Positions 23,290 through 31,795 of a stretch of 33,848 nt of DNA are shown in pieces. How positions within the stretch are numbered: position 1 is the stretch's first letter; the number at the start of each line of letters is the position of its first letter. Source of the DNA: Bacteroidota bacterium (lineage in GTDB: Bacteria > Bacteroidota > Bacteroidia > AKYH767-A > OLB10); NCBI GenBank assembly GCA_024643795.1, contig JAHEMF010000110.1, positions 86,137-119,984 on the forward strand, in the 5' to 3' direction. Position numbers and translations under genes: made by a program. The notes beneath the pieces were generated by a model. That model saw nothing but the letters and a program-made list of their open reading frames with translations. It did not search any database and had not been told where the DNA came from.

Positions 23290-23889
23290 ATGATCCTGTT
23301 CCCATGCCTTTATAATCCTCCACTAAACTATTACCTGGAGCTGATTAAGCATAATGACATCACAATAGATTTCCACGAGCATTTTGTTAAGCAAACGTTA
23401 CGAACCAGATGCAGAATATTGGGACCTAATGGTATGCAGGAGTTGAACATTCCCACACAGCATTCCGGAAGAAATAACCAACCTGTAAAAGATGTACGTA
23501 TTCACAATGGAGAGGCATGGCAAAAGAAACATTGGAGGTCATTATGCACTGCATATAACCGTTCACCGTTCTTCGAATTTTACGAAGATGAACTGGTGCC
23601 TTTATATAAGAAGGAATATAATTACTTGCTGGATTTCACATTCTCTCTATTCATTAAATTAAATGAATTGTTAAAAATAACTCCAACTTGTCATCAATCA
23701 GAAAACTGGATCCCTTATTCATCAAATGATCCAAGAATCATATTTTCGGATCCGGCTCATCAAAGGGTATCTAAGCCTTATCTACAAGTTTTTTCATATA
23801 AATATAGCTTTGTGGCTGATACAGGGATCATGGACCTCCTGTTTAATGAGGGTCCGGCAAGTTCATCATACCTTAGTTCACAGCAATAA
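23290..23889 (+). CDS. WbqC family protein
   Basis: The 199-residue protein matches the WbqC pattern: an N-terminal strand (MILFPCLYNPP), then TLRTRCRILGPNGMQELNIPTQH. A basic/aromatic block, VRIHNGEAWQKKHWRSLCTAYNRSPFF, follows, and then FYEDELVPLY. Some members lie in O-antigen clusters. The biochemical activity is not established to my knowledge. In Bacteroidota it is often found near lepB, as here, with one TPR gene between. It is cytoplasmic by appearance. The next gene starts 36 bp later and has its own -7 element. Confidence 0.87.
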   Translation: MILFPCLYNPPLNYYLELIKHNDITIDFHEHFVKQTLRTRCRILGPNGMQELNIPTQHSGRNNQPVKDVRIHNGEAWQKKHWRSLCTAYNRSPFFEFYEDELVPLYKKEYNYLLDFTFSLFIKLNELLKITPTCHQSENWIPYSSNDPRIIFSDPAHQRVSKPYLQVFSYKYSFVADTGIMDLLFNEGPASSSYLSSQQ

Positions 23890-23900
23890 TTCTGGATATC

Positions 23901-23908
23901 TATATTTG
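23901..23908 (+). promoter_or_regulatory. TAnnTTTG -7 element upstream of the acyl-CoA carboxylase gene
   Basis: TATATTTG is a perfect match to the Bacteroidota -7 consensus, 17 nt before the ATG at 23926. No TTG lies at the usual distance. Confidence 0.4.
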
Positions 23909-23925
23909 CAGAATAACTAGCGAAA

Positions 23926-25572
23926 ATGGCAGTAAAAACAGAGCAAAACCTTGATTTCAATAAAAATGAGGATGTAAATAAAACATTACTCACCCAGCTA
24001 CAATTCAAGCTTGGGAAAGTTGAAGAAGGCGGTGGAAAGAAGAATATCGAAAAGCAGAAGTCGAAAGGTAAACTGCTTGCGCGAGAAAGGATCAAATACC
24101 TTTTAGATAGTGACCGACCCAGCATTGAGGTTGGTGCTCTGACTGCAGATGATATGTACTCAGAGTATGGGGGTTGTCCTTCTGCAGGCGTGGTAGTGAT
24201 GATAGGCTACATCTCCGGAAGGCAATGCATTGTAGTTGCAAATGATGCAACAGTGAAAGCTGGCGCATGGTTTCCTATGACAGCCAAGAAAAACTTAAGG
24301 GCTCAGGAAATATCCATAGAAAATAAATTACCTATAGTGTACTTGGTTGATTCTGCCGGGGTCTTTTTACCTATGCAGGATGAAATATTTCCGGACAAGG
24401 AACATTTTGGAAGAATTTTCAGGAATAATGCAGTGATGTCGTCAAAGGGCATCATCCAGATCGCCGCCATCATGGGAAGCTGTGTTGCCGGAGGAGCATA
24501 TCTTCCTATCATGAGCGATGAAGCCATGATTGTGGATAAAACCGGTTCTATTTTTCTTGCCGGATCATATCTGGTAAAAGCTGCAATAGGTGAAGAGATA
24601 GATAATGAAACGCTGGGTGGTGCTTCCACGCATTGTGAAATATCCGGTGTTACTGATAACAAGTTCAAATCTGATGAGGATTGCCTTGATTATATCAAGA
24701 AACTATTTGATAAGATCGGAGCATTCGATAAAGCCGGTTTCGATAGAGTTGAACCATCACTCCCTAAGAAAGATCAGACAGAATTATATGGTGTGTTACC
24801 AGCTGAACGGGAAAAGCCATATGAGATGCTGGACATCATTGAAAGACTTGTTGATGATTCAGCATTTGAACAGTACAAACCTTTGTATGGTAAAACAATC
24901 ATTTGTGGGATGGGAAGAATTGATGGATGGGCCGTGGGTATTGTTGCCAACCAAAGAAAAGTTGTAAAAAGCAAGAAAGGTGAAATGCAGTTTGGAGGGG
25001 TTATTTATAGCGACTCAGCCGATAAGGCTACACGATTCATTATGAATTGTAATCAGCGGAAAATCCCTCTCGTATTTTTGCAGGACGTAACAGGATTTAT
25101 GGTGGGAAGCAGATCAGAACATGGAGGCATAATTAAAGATGGAGCCAAAATGGTGAACGCAATGTCTAACAGTGTTGTTCCAAAATTTACCATTGTAGTT
25201 GGTAATTCCTACGGTGCCGGGAATTATGCAATGTGTGGAAAAGCATATGACCCAAGACTGATAGCCGCCTGGCCAAGTGCACAAATAGCGGTGATGGGCG
25301 GGTCTCAAGCCGCGAAAGTTTTGCTTCAGATACAAGTGAGTTCCCTGAAATCTCAGGGAAAAGAAATATCACCTGAGGATGAGAGTAACTTATTAAAAGA
25401 AATCACAGATAGATATAATAGTCAAACCTCACCATACTATGCTGCATCCAGACTATGGGTTGATGCTATTATTGACCCAGCCGATACCAGAAAATGGATC
25501 TCTATGGGTATTGAAATGGCAGATCACTCCCCTATTGAAAAGCAGTATAATGTAGGTGTAATACAAACCTAA
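23926..25572 (+). CDS. Acyl-CoA carboxylase beta subunit (carboxyltransferase; propionyl-CoA carboxylase-like)
   Basis: The protein transfers carboxyl from biotin to an acyl-CoA, most likely propionyl-CoA or 3-methylcrotonyl-CoA. It has 548 residues, normal for this class, with two crotonase-like carboxyltransferase domains. The N-terminal domain opens with KGKLLARERIKYLLD and holds GGCPSAGVVVMIGYISG and a glycine-rich CoA-site loop, MGSCVAGGAYLPIMSDE. The C-terminal domain has the biotin-site glycine-rich loops VVGNSYGAGNYAMCGKAYDP and WPSAQIAVMGGSQAAKV. The family cannot be split by substrate from sequence reading alone. The alpha (biotin carboxylase) subunit is not in the window. The next gene begins 3 bp downstream. 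Confidence 0.92.
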   Translation: MAVKTEQNLDFNKNEDVNKTLLTQLQFKLGKVEEGGGKKNIEKQKSKGKLLARERIKYLLDSDRPSIEVGALTADDMYSEYGGCPSAGVVVMIGYISGRQCIVVANDATVKAGAWFPMTAKKNLRAQEISIENKLPIVYLVDSAGVFLPMQDEIFPDKEHFGRIFRNNAVMSSKGIIQIAAIMGSCVAGGAYLPIMSDEAMIVDKTGSIFLAGSYLVKAAIGEEIDNETLGGASTHCEISGVTDNKFKSDEDCLDYIKKLFDKIGAFDKAGFDRVEPSLPKKDQTELYGVLPAEREKPYEMLDIIERLVDDSAFEQYKPLYGKTIICGMGRIDGWAVGIVANQRKVVKSKKGEMQFGGVIYSDSADKATRFIMNCNQRKIPLVFLQDVTGFMVGSRSEHGGIIKDGAKMVNAMSNSVVPKFTIVVGNSYGAGNYAMCGKAYDPRLIAAWPSAQIAVMGGSQAAKVLLQIQVSSLKSQGKEISPEDESNLLKEITDRYNSQTSPYYAASRLWVDAIIDPADTRKWISMGIEMADHSPIEKQYNVGVIQT

Positions 25573-25575
25573 CCT

Positions 25576-25971
25576 ATGTCGGAATTTATTAAGATCATCG
25601 AAAAAGTGCATGAGTTTCACACCGTATTTGAATTGGATAGTCAGGAAAATCCGATCGCAAATCCGGGACCTGATACAGTTAACCTGCGCCACAGATTGAT
25701 GCAGGAAGAAAATGATGAATACCTGGAAGCTGCCCACGCAAACGATCTTGAGTTAGTCGCGGATGCTTTAGGGGACAAGCTTTATATACTTTGTGGCACT
25801 ATCATAGCTCACGGACTGCAACATAAGATCGTGGAGGTATTCGAAGAGATCCACAGAAGTAATATGAGTAAGCTTGGCGCTGATGGAAAACCTGTCCGCA
25901 GAGATGACGGCAAAGTACTCAAAGGACCTGACTATTTTTTGCCCAATATTCAGTCTGTTTTAGACAAATAG
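25576..25971 (+). CDS. Nucleoside triphosphate pyrophosphohydrolase family protein (MazG/PRA-PH-like)
   Basis: The 131-residue all-alpha protein carries the acidic motif QEENDEYLEA (E44, E45, E48) on one helix. A second metal-binding motif, ELVADALGDKLY (E59, D63, D67), follows about 15 residues later. This is the Mg-binding arrangement of the MazG and phosphoribosyl-ATP pyrophosphohydrolase superfamily. The C-terminal RSNMSKLGADGKPVRRDDGKV block is seen in members that act on (d)NTPs or related nucleotides. It lies 3 bp after the acyl-CoA carboxylase beta gene, so the two are probably co-transcribed although no metabolic link is obvious. A house-cleaning role is likely, and the substrate is unknown. 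Confidence 0.87.
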   Translation: MSEFIKIIEKVHEFHTVFELDSQENPIANPGPDTVNLRHRLMQEENDEYLEAAHANDLELVADALGDKLYILCGTIIAHGLQHKIVEVFEEIHRSNMSKLGADGKPVRRDDGKVLKGPDYFLPNIQSVLDK

Positions 25972-26001
25972 TTTCATCTCCAGCAATTTAAGAGGCATCA
26001 A

Positions 26002-26035
26002 TTGGTCCGAAAAGCAAGTGAATTCCCTATCTTTG
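26002..26035 (+). promoter_or_regulatory. Probable promoter of the thrS-infC-rpmI-rplT operon
   Basis: TAtcTTTG (26028-26035) matches the Bacteroidota -7 consensus perfectly. A TTG at 26002-26004 lies 23 nt upstream, at the far end of the accepted spacing. The transcript would start near 26040, leaving a leader of only about 15 nt before the thrS ATG. A leader attenuator or T-box is therefore excluded if this is the promoter. Confidence 0.5.
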
Positions 26036-26054
26036 CAGACTATTCAGGACCCCT

Positions 26055-27989
26055 ATGATACAAATTACCTTCCCGGATAAAAGAGTGCAAGAATACCCGA
26101 AGGGTGTTACCGGAATGCAGATAGCTTCAGGAATTTCCGAAGGATTGGCTCGTAATGTATTGTCTATAATGGTCAATGAACAAGTTTTTGACCTGCAGCG
26201 GCCAATCCATCAGAATGCAGAAGTTAGGCTACTTACCTGGAATGATGATGAAGGGAGATCAACATACTGGCATTCGTCAGCACACCTTTTGGCAGAAGCA
26301 CTTGAAGCATTGTACCCCGGTATACAATTCGGGATAGGGCCTCCGATTGAAAATGGTTTTTATTACGACGTAGATCTGGGCGATCAAACTATTTCTTCGG
26401 ATGACTTTCCGAAAATAGAAGAAAAAATGAAGGAGCTGGCAAAAGCCGGCAGTGAGTATAAACGGGAAGATGTAAGTAAAAATGATGCCGTTGAGTATTT
26501 TACCAAAAAGGGAGATAAGTACAAACTGGACCTGTTGAAAGATCTTGAAGATGGTACCATCACCTTTTATACCCAAGGTAATTTCACCGACCTGTGTCGC
26601 GGACCTCATATACCTGACACCAGTAAGATAAAAGCGATTAAGCTTCTCAATATTGCAGGAGCATATTGGCGTGGTGATGAAAAGAGTAAACAGCTTACTC
26701 GTATTTATGGAATAACATTCCAAAAACAAAAAGAGTTAACTGAGTATCTTGAGCGCGTAGAAGAAGCCAAGAAAAGAGATCACAGGAAACTAGGAAAAGA
26801 ACTTGAACTGTTTACCTTCTCTGAAAAAGTTGGTCAGGGATTACCATTATGGTTACCAAAAGGCGCACAACTTAGAGAACGTCTTGAAAGCTTTCTCAAG
26901 AAGGCTCAGCTCAAAGCTGGATATGTACCTGTTGTAACTCCACATATAGGGCACAAAGATCTGTATGTTACTTCAGGACATTATGAGAAATACGGAGCCG
27001 ATTCATTTCAACCTATACACACACCGGTAGAAGGAGAAGAGTTTTTCCTGAAACCGATGAACTGTCCGCACCATTGCGAAATATATAAAAGCAGGCCTCA
27101 CTCCTACCGTGATCTGCCATTACGACTGGCTGAATTCGGAACTGTATACCGCTACGAACAAAGTGGTGAATTACATGGTCTTACCAGAGTTCGTGGTTTT
27201 ACTCAGGATGATGCACATCTTTTCTGCAGACCTGATCAGGTAAAGGAAGAATTTCTGAAAGTGATCGATCTGGTGTTGTATGTTTTCAATGCACTCGACA
27301 TTAATGACTATACTGCTCAGGTTTCGTTGAGAGACCCGGAGAATAAGGCCAAATACATTGGTAGTGATGAAAACTGGGAAAAGGCAGAACGTGCTATAAT
27401 TGAAGCTGCTGATGAGAAGGGCCTGACCACAAAAGTTGAAACCGGCGAAGCTGCTTTTTATGGCCCTAAACTCGACTTTATGGTTAGAGATGCTTTAGGC
27501 AGAAAATGGCAATTGGGAACCATCCAGGTAGACTATAACCTGCCTGAAAGGTTTGAACTTGAATATACAGGATCTGACAACCAAAAACACCGGCCGGTAA
27601 TGATTCACAGAGCACCATTTGGGTCACTTGAAAGGTTCATCGCATTACTGATTGAACATTGCGGAGGAAACTTTCCGCTATGGCTAGCACCCGAACAAGC
27701 TATCATACTGGGAATCAGTGAGAAATACAATGATTATGTAGAGAATATTTCTGAATTCCTAAAAAATTCCGATATTCGCGCCTCCATCGACGAAAGAGAT
27801 GAAAAAATAGGGCGCAAAATCCGCGACGCTGAAGTCAGGAAAGTGCCCTTTATGCTTATCGTAGGTGAGAAAGAGGCTGAAAATAAAACCGTTTCAGTAA
27901 GAAAACACGGTCACGGTGACCTTGGTAGTTTTAGTTTAGACGGATTTATTGAACTGATAAAAAAAGAAACAAACCAGTTCATCAGCTGA
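26055..27989 (+). CDS. thrS: Threonyl-tRNA synthetase
   Basis: ThrS charges tRNA-Thr and edits Ser-tRNA-Thr. The 644-residue protein has an N-terminal TGS domain (1-62). The editing domain has an intact site (H73, H77, C181 and H185 in HSSAH and CRGPH). Next come the class II catalytic core and a C-terminal anticodon-binding domain (about 540-644). The active-site zinc ligands C337 (MNCPHH) and H388 (DDAHLF), and the later histidine in MIHRAPFGS, are all present. Motif 2 is FGTVYRYE (361-368). The start ATG at 26055 matches the family N-terminus. It heads the translation operon with infC, rpmI and rplT. Confidence 0.97.
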   Translation: MIQITFPDKRVQEYPKGVTGMQIASGISEGLARNVLSIMVNEQVFDLQRPIHQNAEVRLLTWNDDEGRSTYWHSSAHLLAEALEALYPGIQFGIGPPIENGFYYDVDLGDQTISSDDFPKIEEKMKELAKAGSEYKREDVSKNDAVEYFTKKGDKYKLDLLKDLEDGTITFYTQGNFTDLCRGPHIPDTSKIKAIKLLNIAGAYWRGDEKSKQLTRIYGITFQKQKELTEYLERVEEAKKRDHRKLGKELELFTFSEKVGQGLPLWLPKGAQLRERLESFLKKAQLKAGYVPVVTPHIGHKDLYVTSGHYEKYGADSFQPIHTPVEGEEFFLKPMNCPHHCEIYKSRPHSYRDLPLRLAEFGTVYRYEQSGELHGLTRVRGFTQDDAHLFCRPDQVKEEFLKVIDLVLYVFNALDINDYTAQVSLRDPENKAKYIGSDENWEKAERAIIEAADEKGLTTKVETGEAAFYGPKLDFMVRDALGRKWQLGTIQVDYNLPERFELEYTGSDNQKHRPVMIHRAPFGSLERFIALLIEHCGGNFPLWLAPEQAIILGISEKYNDYVENISEFLKNSDIRASIDERDEKIGRKIRDAEVRKVPFMLIVGEKEAENKTVSVRKHGHGDLGSFSLDGFIELIKKETNQFIS

Positions 27990-28010
27990 TAATTAAGTAT
28001 AACCAATAAG

Positions 28011-28018
28011 AAGGAGGT
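28011..28018 (+). promoter_or_regulatory. Full Shine-Dalgarno sequence (AAGGAGGT) of infC
   Basis: AAGGAGGT is eight bases complementary to the usual 16S rRNA 3' end and lies 5 nt before the ATT start codon of infC. It is by far the strongest such signal next to a gene start in the window. The other genes have none or only partial ones. Confidence 0.85.
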
Positions 28019-28023
28019 AACAC

Positions 28024-28605
28024 ATTTCTACATTCAGAAGGCCGGGTAATAGAAACCGGAGAGGGTACAGCCCGCGATTTCAACGCAGAGAAAATGAGCA
28101 CAATATCAATGAAGATATCACTGCTCCCACAGTAAGATTAGTAGGTGAAAATGTCACAGCTGATGTTTATTCACTGGAAGATGCACGCAAACTTGCATCA
28201 TCACTAAGTCTTGATCTTGTTGAGATCTCACCAACCGCAGACCCGCCTGTTTGTAAAATTGTAGATTACCAAAAGTTCCTTTACGAGAAAAAGAAAAAAG
28301 AAAAAGAAGCTAAAGCGAAGACAGCCAAAATGATCATGAAAGAGATCAGGTTTGGCCCAAACACCGATGAGCATGACTTCAACTTTAAAGTTAAACATGC
28401 TATCAAGTTCTTGGAAGAAGGCTCAAAAGTCAAGGCCTATGTGCATTTCAAGGGAAGGTCTATCGCATATAAAGAAAAAGGTGAATTAATATTATTAAAG
28501 TTCGCACAGGAGTTGGAAGAATACGGGAAAGTTGAACTACTACCCAAACTGGAAGGTAACAGAATGTTCCTTTTTCTTGCTCCACTGCCAAAAAAGAAAA
28601 AATAA
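28024..28605 (+). CDS. infC: Translation initiation factor IF-3, AUU start codon
   Basis: The ATG at 28330 is internal and would lose the whole N-terminal domain. Read from ATT at 28024, the frame gives 193 residues. There is a basic N-terminal extension rich in Arg and Asn ([12 protein letters not shown]), then [20 protein letters not shown], then [20 protein letters not shown], which is the N-domain signature. A lysine-rich linker ([14 protein letters not shown]) joins it to the C-domain ([26 protein letters not shown]). An in-frame stop (28018-28020) lies just upstream. AUU is the classic infC start codon in E. coli and lets IF-3, which discriminates against non-AUG starts, control its own synthesis. 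It lies in an operon between thrS and rpmI. Confidence 0.95.
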   Translation: MSTFRRPGNRNRRGYSPRFQRRENEHNINEDITAPTVRLVGENVTADVYSLEDARKLASSLSLDLVEISPTADPPVCKIVDYQKFLYEKKKKEKEAKAKTAKMIMKEIRFGPNTDEHDFNFKVKHAIKFLEEGSKVKAYVHFKGRSIAYKEKGELILLKFAQELEEYGKVELLPKLEGNRMFLFLAPLPKKKK

Positions 28606-28619
28606 ATACCAATAAAGCA

Positions 28620-28814
28620 ATGCCAAAAATGAAAACGAATTCCAGTGCAAAGAAGCGTTTTTCTTTCACCGGAACAGGCAAGATCAAGCGTAAGCATGCT
28701 TACAAAAGTCACATCCTGACCAAAATGAGCAAGAAGCGTAAGAGAAACCTTACCCACACTGGTACTGTTGATCCTGCCGATCACGACAGAGTAGCAAGAA
28801 TGCTTGTTGCCTGA
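28620..28814 (+). CDS. rpmI: 50S ribosomal protein L35
   Basis: bL35 is a 64-residue basic ribosomal protein. It has the family pattern [14 protein letters not shown], then a [13 protein letters not shown] segment, then [13 protein letters not shown] and a C-terminal DHDRVARML. It lies 14 bp after infC and 72 bp before rplT, the universal infC-rpmI-rplT order. The AUG at 28620 is preceded by no clear Shine-Dalgarno sequence. Regulation is expected to follow the operon. Confidence 0.97.
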   Translation: MPKMKTNSSAKKRFSFTGTGKIKRKHAYKSHILTKMSKKRKRNLTHTGTVDPADHDRVARMLVA

Positions 28815-28886
28815 TTCACTAATTACTAACCGGGAAATAGCCTTAAAGAATCTGAAAAAGATCGCTATCACCAAAAAACAATTAAA

Positions 28887-29231
28887 ATGCCAAGATCAGT
28901 AAATTCCGTTGCTTCTAAAGCAAGGAGAAAAAAGATCCTCAAGCAGGCCAAGGGAAACTGGGGCGCAAGAGGTAATGTATTAACAGTTGCTAAGCATACT
29001 GTTGAAAAAGGTTTACAGTATGCCTACCGTGACAGAAGAAATAAAAAACGTGAGTTTCGCGCACTTTGGATACAGCGTATCAATGCCGGAGCACGTTTAC
29101 ACGGAATGTCTTATTCTCAATTAATGGGTAAGATCCACAATAATGGAGTTGAATTGAACAGAAAGGTTCTGGCCGATCTTGCTATGAATCATCCTGAAGC
29201 ATTCAAAGCTATAGTGGATTCAGTAAAGTAA
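28887..29231 (+). CDS. rplT: 50S ribosomal protein L20
   Basis: bL20 binds 23S rRNA early in 50S assembly. The 114-residue protein starts [18 protein letters not shown] and contains [40 protein letters not shown] and [20 protein letters not shown]. All are usual for the family. It is the last gene of the operon and is followed after 19 bp by a strong terminator. In several bacteria L20 represses this operon through a leader structure. I saw no such structure in the 72-bp rpmI-rplT gap. Confidence 0.97.
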   Translation: MPRSVNSVASKARRKKILKQAKGNWGARGNVLTVAKHTVEKGLQYAYRDRRNKKREFRALWIQRINAGARLHGMSYSQLMGKIHNNGVELNRKVLADLAMNHPEAFKAIVDSVK

Positions 29232-29250
29232 TACTAATCTGAACTAATTT

Positions 29251-29279
29251 AAAAAGGGAGCCACGTGCTCCCTTTTTTT
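29251..29279 (+). terminator. Intrinsic terminator after rplT
   Basis: A GGGAGC (29256-29261) / GCTCCC (29267-29272) stem with the loop CACGT is extended by an A-run pairing with seven T (29273-29279). It ends the thrS-infC-rpmI-rplT operon. Confidence 0.9.
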
Positions 29280-29293
29280 ATTTTTATACCGTT

Positions 29294-30682
29294 ATGAACT
29301 TGCGAATCCCCGGTAAACCTCTGTTATTGCTATCAGCCATACTATTCATTTTATGGTATGTGATCGCAGGGTATTTCAACAGACCGGCACATGATGACTT
29401 CGATTTCCTTTATCAGGTTCGTGAATCTGATCCGATTAATGCCACACAATATTACTATCAAACCTGGAATACCAGGTGGGTGGCTATTTTTTTTGCGAAT
29501 CTATTTTATAAGCTCTATCTGATTCAAAAAACATTCATCACTTTTCATATTGTAACATTAATTCTTATAATAACTTCATTAGGGATGTTGATCTCTGCAT
29601 TTTTAAAAAGAATTCAAATTAGTTTTAATTTCTCAACACTCTTCACCATAACTGTGTTGATTTTTTCAAGTGTATTCTTCAGCACATTCAGCATAGAAGA
29701 TGCATACTATTGGGTGAATACAACAACCATGTATTCATGGAATATTGCAATGTTCCTGATTTTTGCTTCAGTAGTTATAGACCCTAACAAGAATTTAAGC
29801 AGCTTTATAATAGCTGTTTTTACAGGATTTATTATTGGTGGAAGCAGCGAGCCATTTTGTATAATGCTGATAGTGACAATTTCTGCATTTATAATGGTGA
29901 CTTTGTCAGTCTCAAATAAAATCAATAAGGTCACATTGATGTTTTTAATAGCAATGTTGTGCTCTTTCGCGATAAGCTATCTCGGACCAGGACATGTTCA
30001 GCGAAGCCAATTCTTACCGGACACAGGGATCTTTCTGAAAGCCTTCGTGTTGGTTAAATCAATGATAAAACTTTTCATTATTGAACTACCATCAAAACTC
30101 CCCTATGCGATACTGTCTGGATTATTAGGTTACCTTATTGGAACACAAACCCAAGAAGGCTCACTTCATATTTTAAACAAATCAAAATTTGCTGATTCAT
30201 TTATTAAATTATCAATCTTGTTTATTGCCTTGTGTCTTATATCACTGGCACCGATTGCATACCTGATGTCGGAAATGGGACCTCCCAGAGCATTGACCCA
30301 CATAGCATGGTTGTTTGTTGTATATATCTTTTTGAATATGTTCATCTATGGATACAAAAGAGAAGGGAACTCACAGTTCCTTATTCCACTGAGTAGATTT
30401 TACCCATGGATTGTAGCCACGTTTATTCTTGTAACCGGTTTGGGAGCCATAAAAAAGGCATATGATTATTCAGCAGCATATGATGAAAGGATGCAACTGA
30501 TAGAGCAAGAAGTAAGCAATGGTAGACAAGAAACCTTGGTAATAACTAAATCATTGCCTGATCCCGGGTGGCTTCATAGTGCTGAACTTACACCCTACCC
30601 TTCTAGTTTTATCAATAGCCAAATGCAAAAGTATCTGAACACTGATTTTTCAATGATAATTGAAAAGGAAGCAAAAAAATAA
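29294..30682 (+). CDS. Polytopic membrane protein, DUF6056/GT-C-like, function unknown
   Basis: The 462-residue protein has around nine to eleven hydrophobic helices. The first (about 9-27) is followed at once by the acidic motif PAHDDFDFLYQV (about 31-42). An aromatic block, TQYYYQTWNTRWVAIFF (51-67), comes next, and later SIEDAYYWVNTTTMYSWN. An acidic pair after helix 1 is the mark of GT-C glycosyltransferases, and the pattern resembles the DUF6056 family, but I cannot prove either. A soluble C-terminal tail of about 60 residues follows the last helix. Its stop codon abuts that of the convergent TPR lipoprotein gene. No promoter with both elements was found. It starts 15 bp after the rplT terminator. 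Confidence 0.68.
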   Translation: MNLRIPGKPLLLLSAILFILWYVIAGYFNRPAHDDFDFLYQVRESDPINATQYYYQTWNTRWVAIFFANLFYKLYLIQKTFITFHIVTLILIITSLGMLISAFLKRIQISFNFSTLFTITVLIFSSVFFSTFSIEDAYYWVNTTTMYSWNIAMFLIFASVVIDPNKNLSSFIIAVFTGFIIGGSSEPFCIMLIVTISAFIMVTLSVSNKINKVTLMFLIAMLCSFAISYLGPGHVQRSQFLPDTGIFLKAFVLVKSMIKLFIIELPSKLPYAILSGLLGYLIGTQTQEGSLHILNKSKFADSFIKLSILFIALCLISLAPIAYLMSEMGPPRALTHIAWLFVVYIFLNMFIYGYKREGNSQFLIPLSRFYPWIVATFILVTGLGAIKKAYDYSAAYDERMQLIEQEVSNGRQETLVITKSLPDPGWLHSAELTPYPSSFINSQMQKYLNTDFSMIIEKEAKK

Positions 30683-31714
30683 TCAGTTTGTAACTCTTTT
30701 CAAACCTGCTTCTGCTACTGTATAATCAGGCTTTAAGGTTACAGCTGCTTTATAGTCATCGGCAGCAGCCTGCACATCTCCCATCTGCTCATAACATAGC
30801 CCACGATTGTAATATGCCTGAGAATATTGGGCATCTGCCTTTAAAGCATTGCTATAGTGCTTCACCGCTTCAGGAAATGTTTTTAAATAGATCTGATGAA
30901 TATATCCTAAATTGAAATGTGCATTTTTATTCATAGGATTGATGGCGATGATGGAAGTATAATCCTGAATGGCTTTATTCAATTCATCATGATCCTGATA
31001 CCAAAGTCCCCTGCCATATAATGCCTCTTCAGATTTGGGATCGACCTTCAGAGCATTATCAAAAAATCCGACAGCCGCTGGGTTATTTTGAGCTTGCATG
31101 ATCACTCCTAACTGCATATGAGCATTGTAATAATCAGGGTCAATTTCAACTATCTTTTGAAAATCACTAACCGCTTTTGTGGTATCGCCTACCTCTTTGT
31201 AATTCATTCCCCTCATAAAAAGTGCGGTTAAATTCAGCTTATCCGTTTGGAGAACTTCATTGAGCAGGATAACAGATTCTTTATGCTCTTTAACTATCAG
31301 ATATATCTCGGCAAGTTTTATTTTAGGTTTAACATTCCCGGGATCAAGTTGTACAGCTTTGACTAGAGCCTGCCGTGCATCATAAATTTTACCCTGTGCA
31401 AATGAAATATCAGCATAAGTTAAATAATAACTCGCCCGGGTTGAATCCATTGAAAGTGCTTTCTCAATATCCTGACGAGCTTCAGGAAACTTTTTCAACC
31501 TTATCAGCTCATTGGCCCTTTCGTTATAAAGTTCATCCTTATCAGGAGATTCAGTTATGGCTGAGTTGAGCCTGGCAAGTTCTGCATTATCAGATTTGCT
31601 TTCTGACGTATTATCAGAGGACATATTTTCAGATTCATCAGTTGAACTGGTGCTGCATGCCATCACAAATATGAAGGAAAGCAAGATGATGGAAAATGGT
31701 TTGATCAATTTCAT
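30683..31714 (-). CDS. TPR-repeat lipoprotein
   Basis: The ATG at 31714 gives a compact signal peptide (MKLIKPFSIILLSFIFVMAC) with the lipidated cysteine at C20. Another ATG four codons upstream (31726) is equally open. The 343-residue protein has a Ser/Asp/Glu-rich linker after the lipobox, then about seven or eight tetratricopeptide repeats (for example FPEARQDIEKALSMDSTRA, KAVSDFQKIVEIDPDYYNAH, EALYGRGLWYQDHDELNK and YYNRGLCYEQMGDVQAA). TPR lipoproteins anchored in the outer or inner membrane usually scaffold envelope complexes. The specific partner is not known. It lies just after the terminator that closes recA and is convergent with the polytopic protein gene. Confidence 0.85.
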   Translation of the reverse strand: MKLIKPFSIILLSFIFVMACSTSSTDESENMSSDNTSESKSDNAELARLNSAITESPDKDELYNERANELIRLKKFPEARQDIEKALSMDSTRASYYLTYADISFAQGKIYDARQALVKAVQLDPGNVKPKIKLAEIYLIVKEHKESVILLNEVLQTDKLNLTALFMRGMNYKEVGDTTKAVSDFQKIVEIDPDYYNAHMQLGVIMQAQNNPAAVGFFDNALKVDPKSEEALYGRGLWYQDHDELNKAIQDYTSIIAINPMNKNAHFNLGYIHQIYLKTFPEAVKHYSNALKADAQYSQAYYNRGLCYEQMGDVQAAADDYKAAVTLKPDYTVAEAGLKRVTN

Positions 31715-31730
31715 TGGATTTAGCATAGCG

Positions 31731-31766
31731 TAAAAATAAGAAACCCCGCTACAATGTAACGGGGTT
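31731..31766 (-). terminator. Intrinsic terminator of recA
   Basis: On the minus strand AACCCCG (31766-31760) pairs with CGGGGTT (31748-31742) around a short loop, and the T-rich tract TCTTATTTTTA (31741-31731) follows. It ends 30 bp after the recA stop, and four bases separate its end from the first ATG of the TPR lipoprotein gene. Confidence 0.85.
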
Positions 31767-31795
31767 GCCTACACAAGTAATTAAAATCACGATGT

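Noticed and set aside
26277-26729. A 150-codon minus-strand frame inside thrS
   Set aside because: It is a shadow of the thrS coding strand. thrS has complete domains and active-site residues across this stretch.
28330-28605. ATG start for infC (a 91-codon protein)
   Set aside because: It lacks the whole IF-3 N-terminal domain. The coding frame continues upstream to an AUU with a strong Shine-Dalgarno sequence.
28815-28886. A possible L20 autoregulatory leader between rpmI and rplT
   Set aside because: No stable stem or 23S-like motif was found in the 72 bp. The gap shows only weak short complementarities.
29262-29267. CACGTG motif that could suggest a parS or a binding site
   Set aside because: It is the loop and base of the rplT terminator, and the flanking bases do not extend the parS palindrome.
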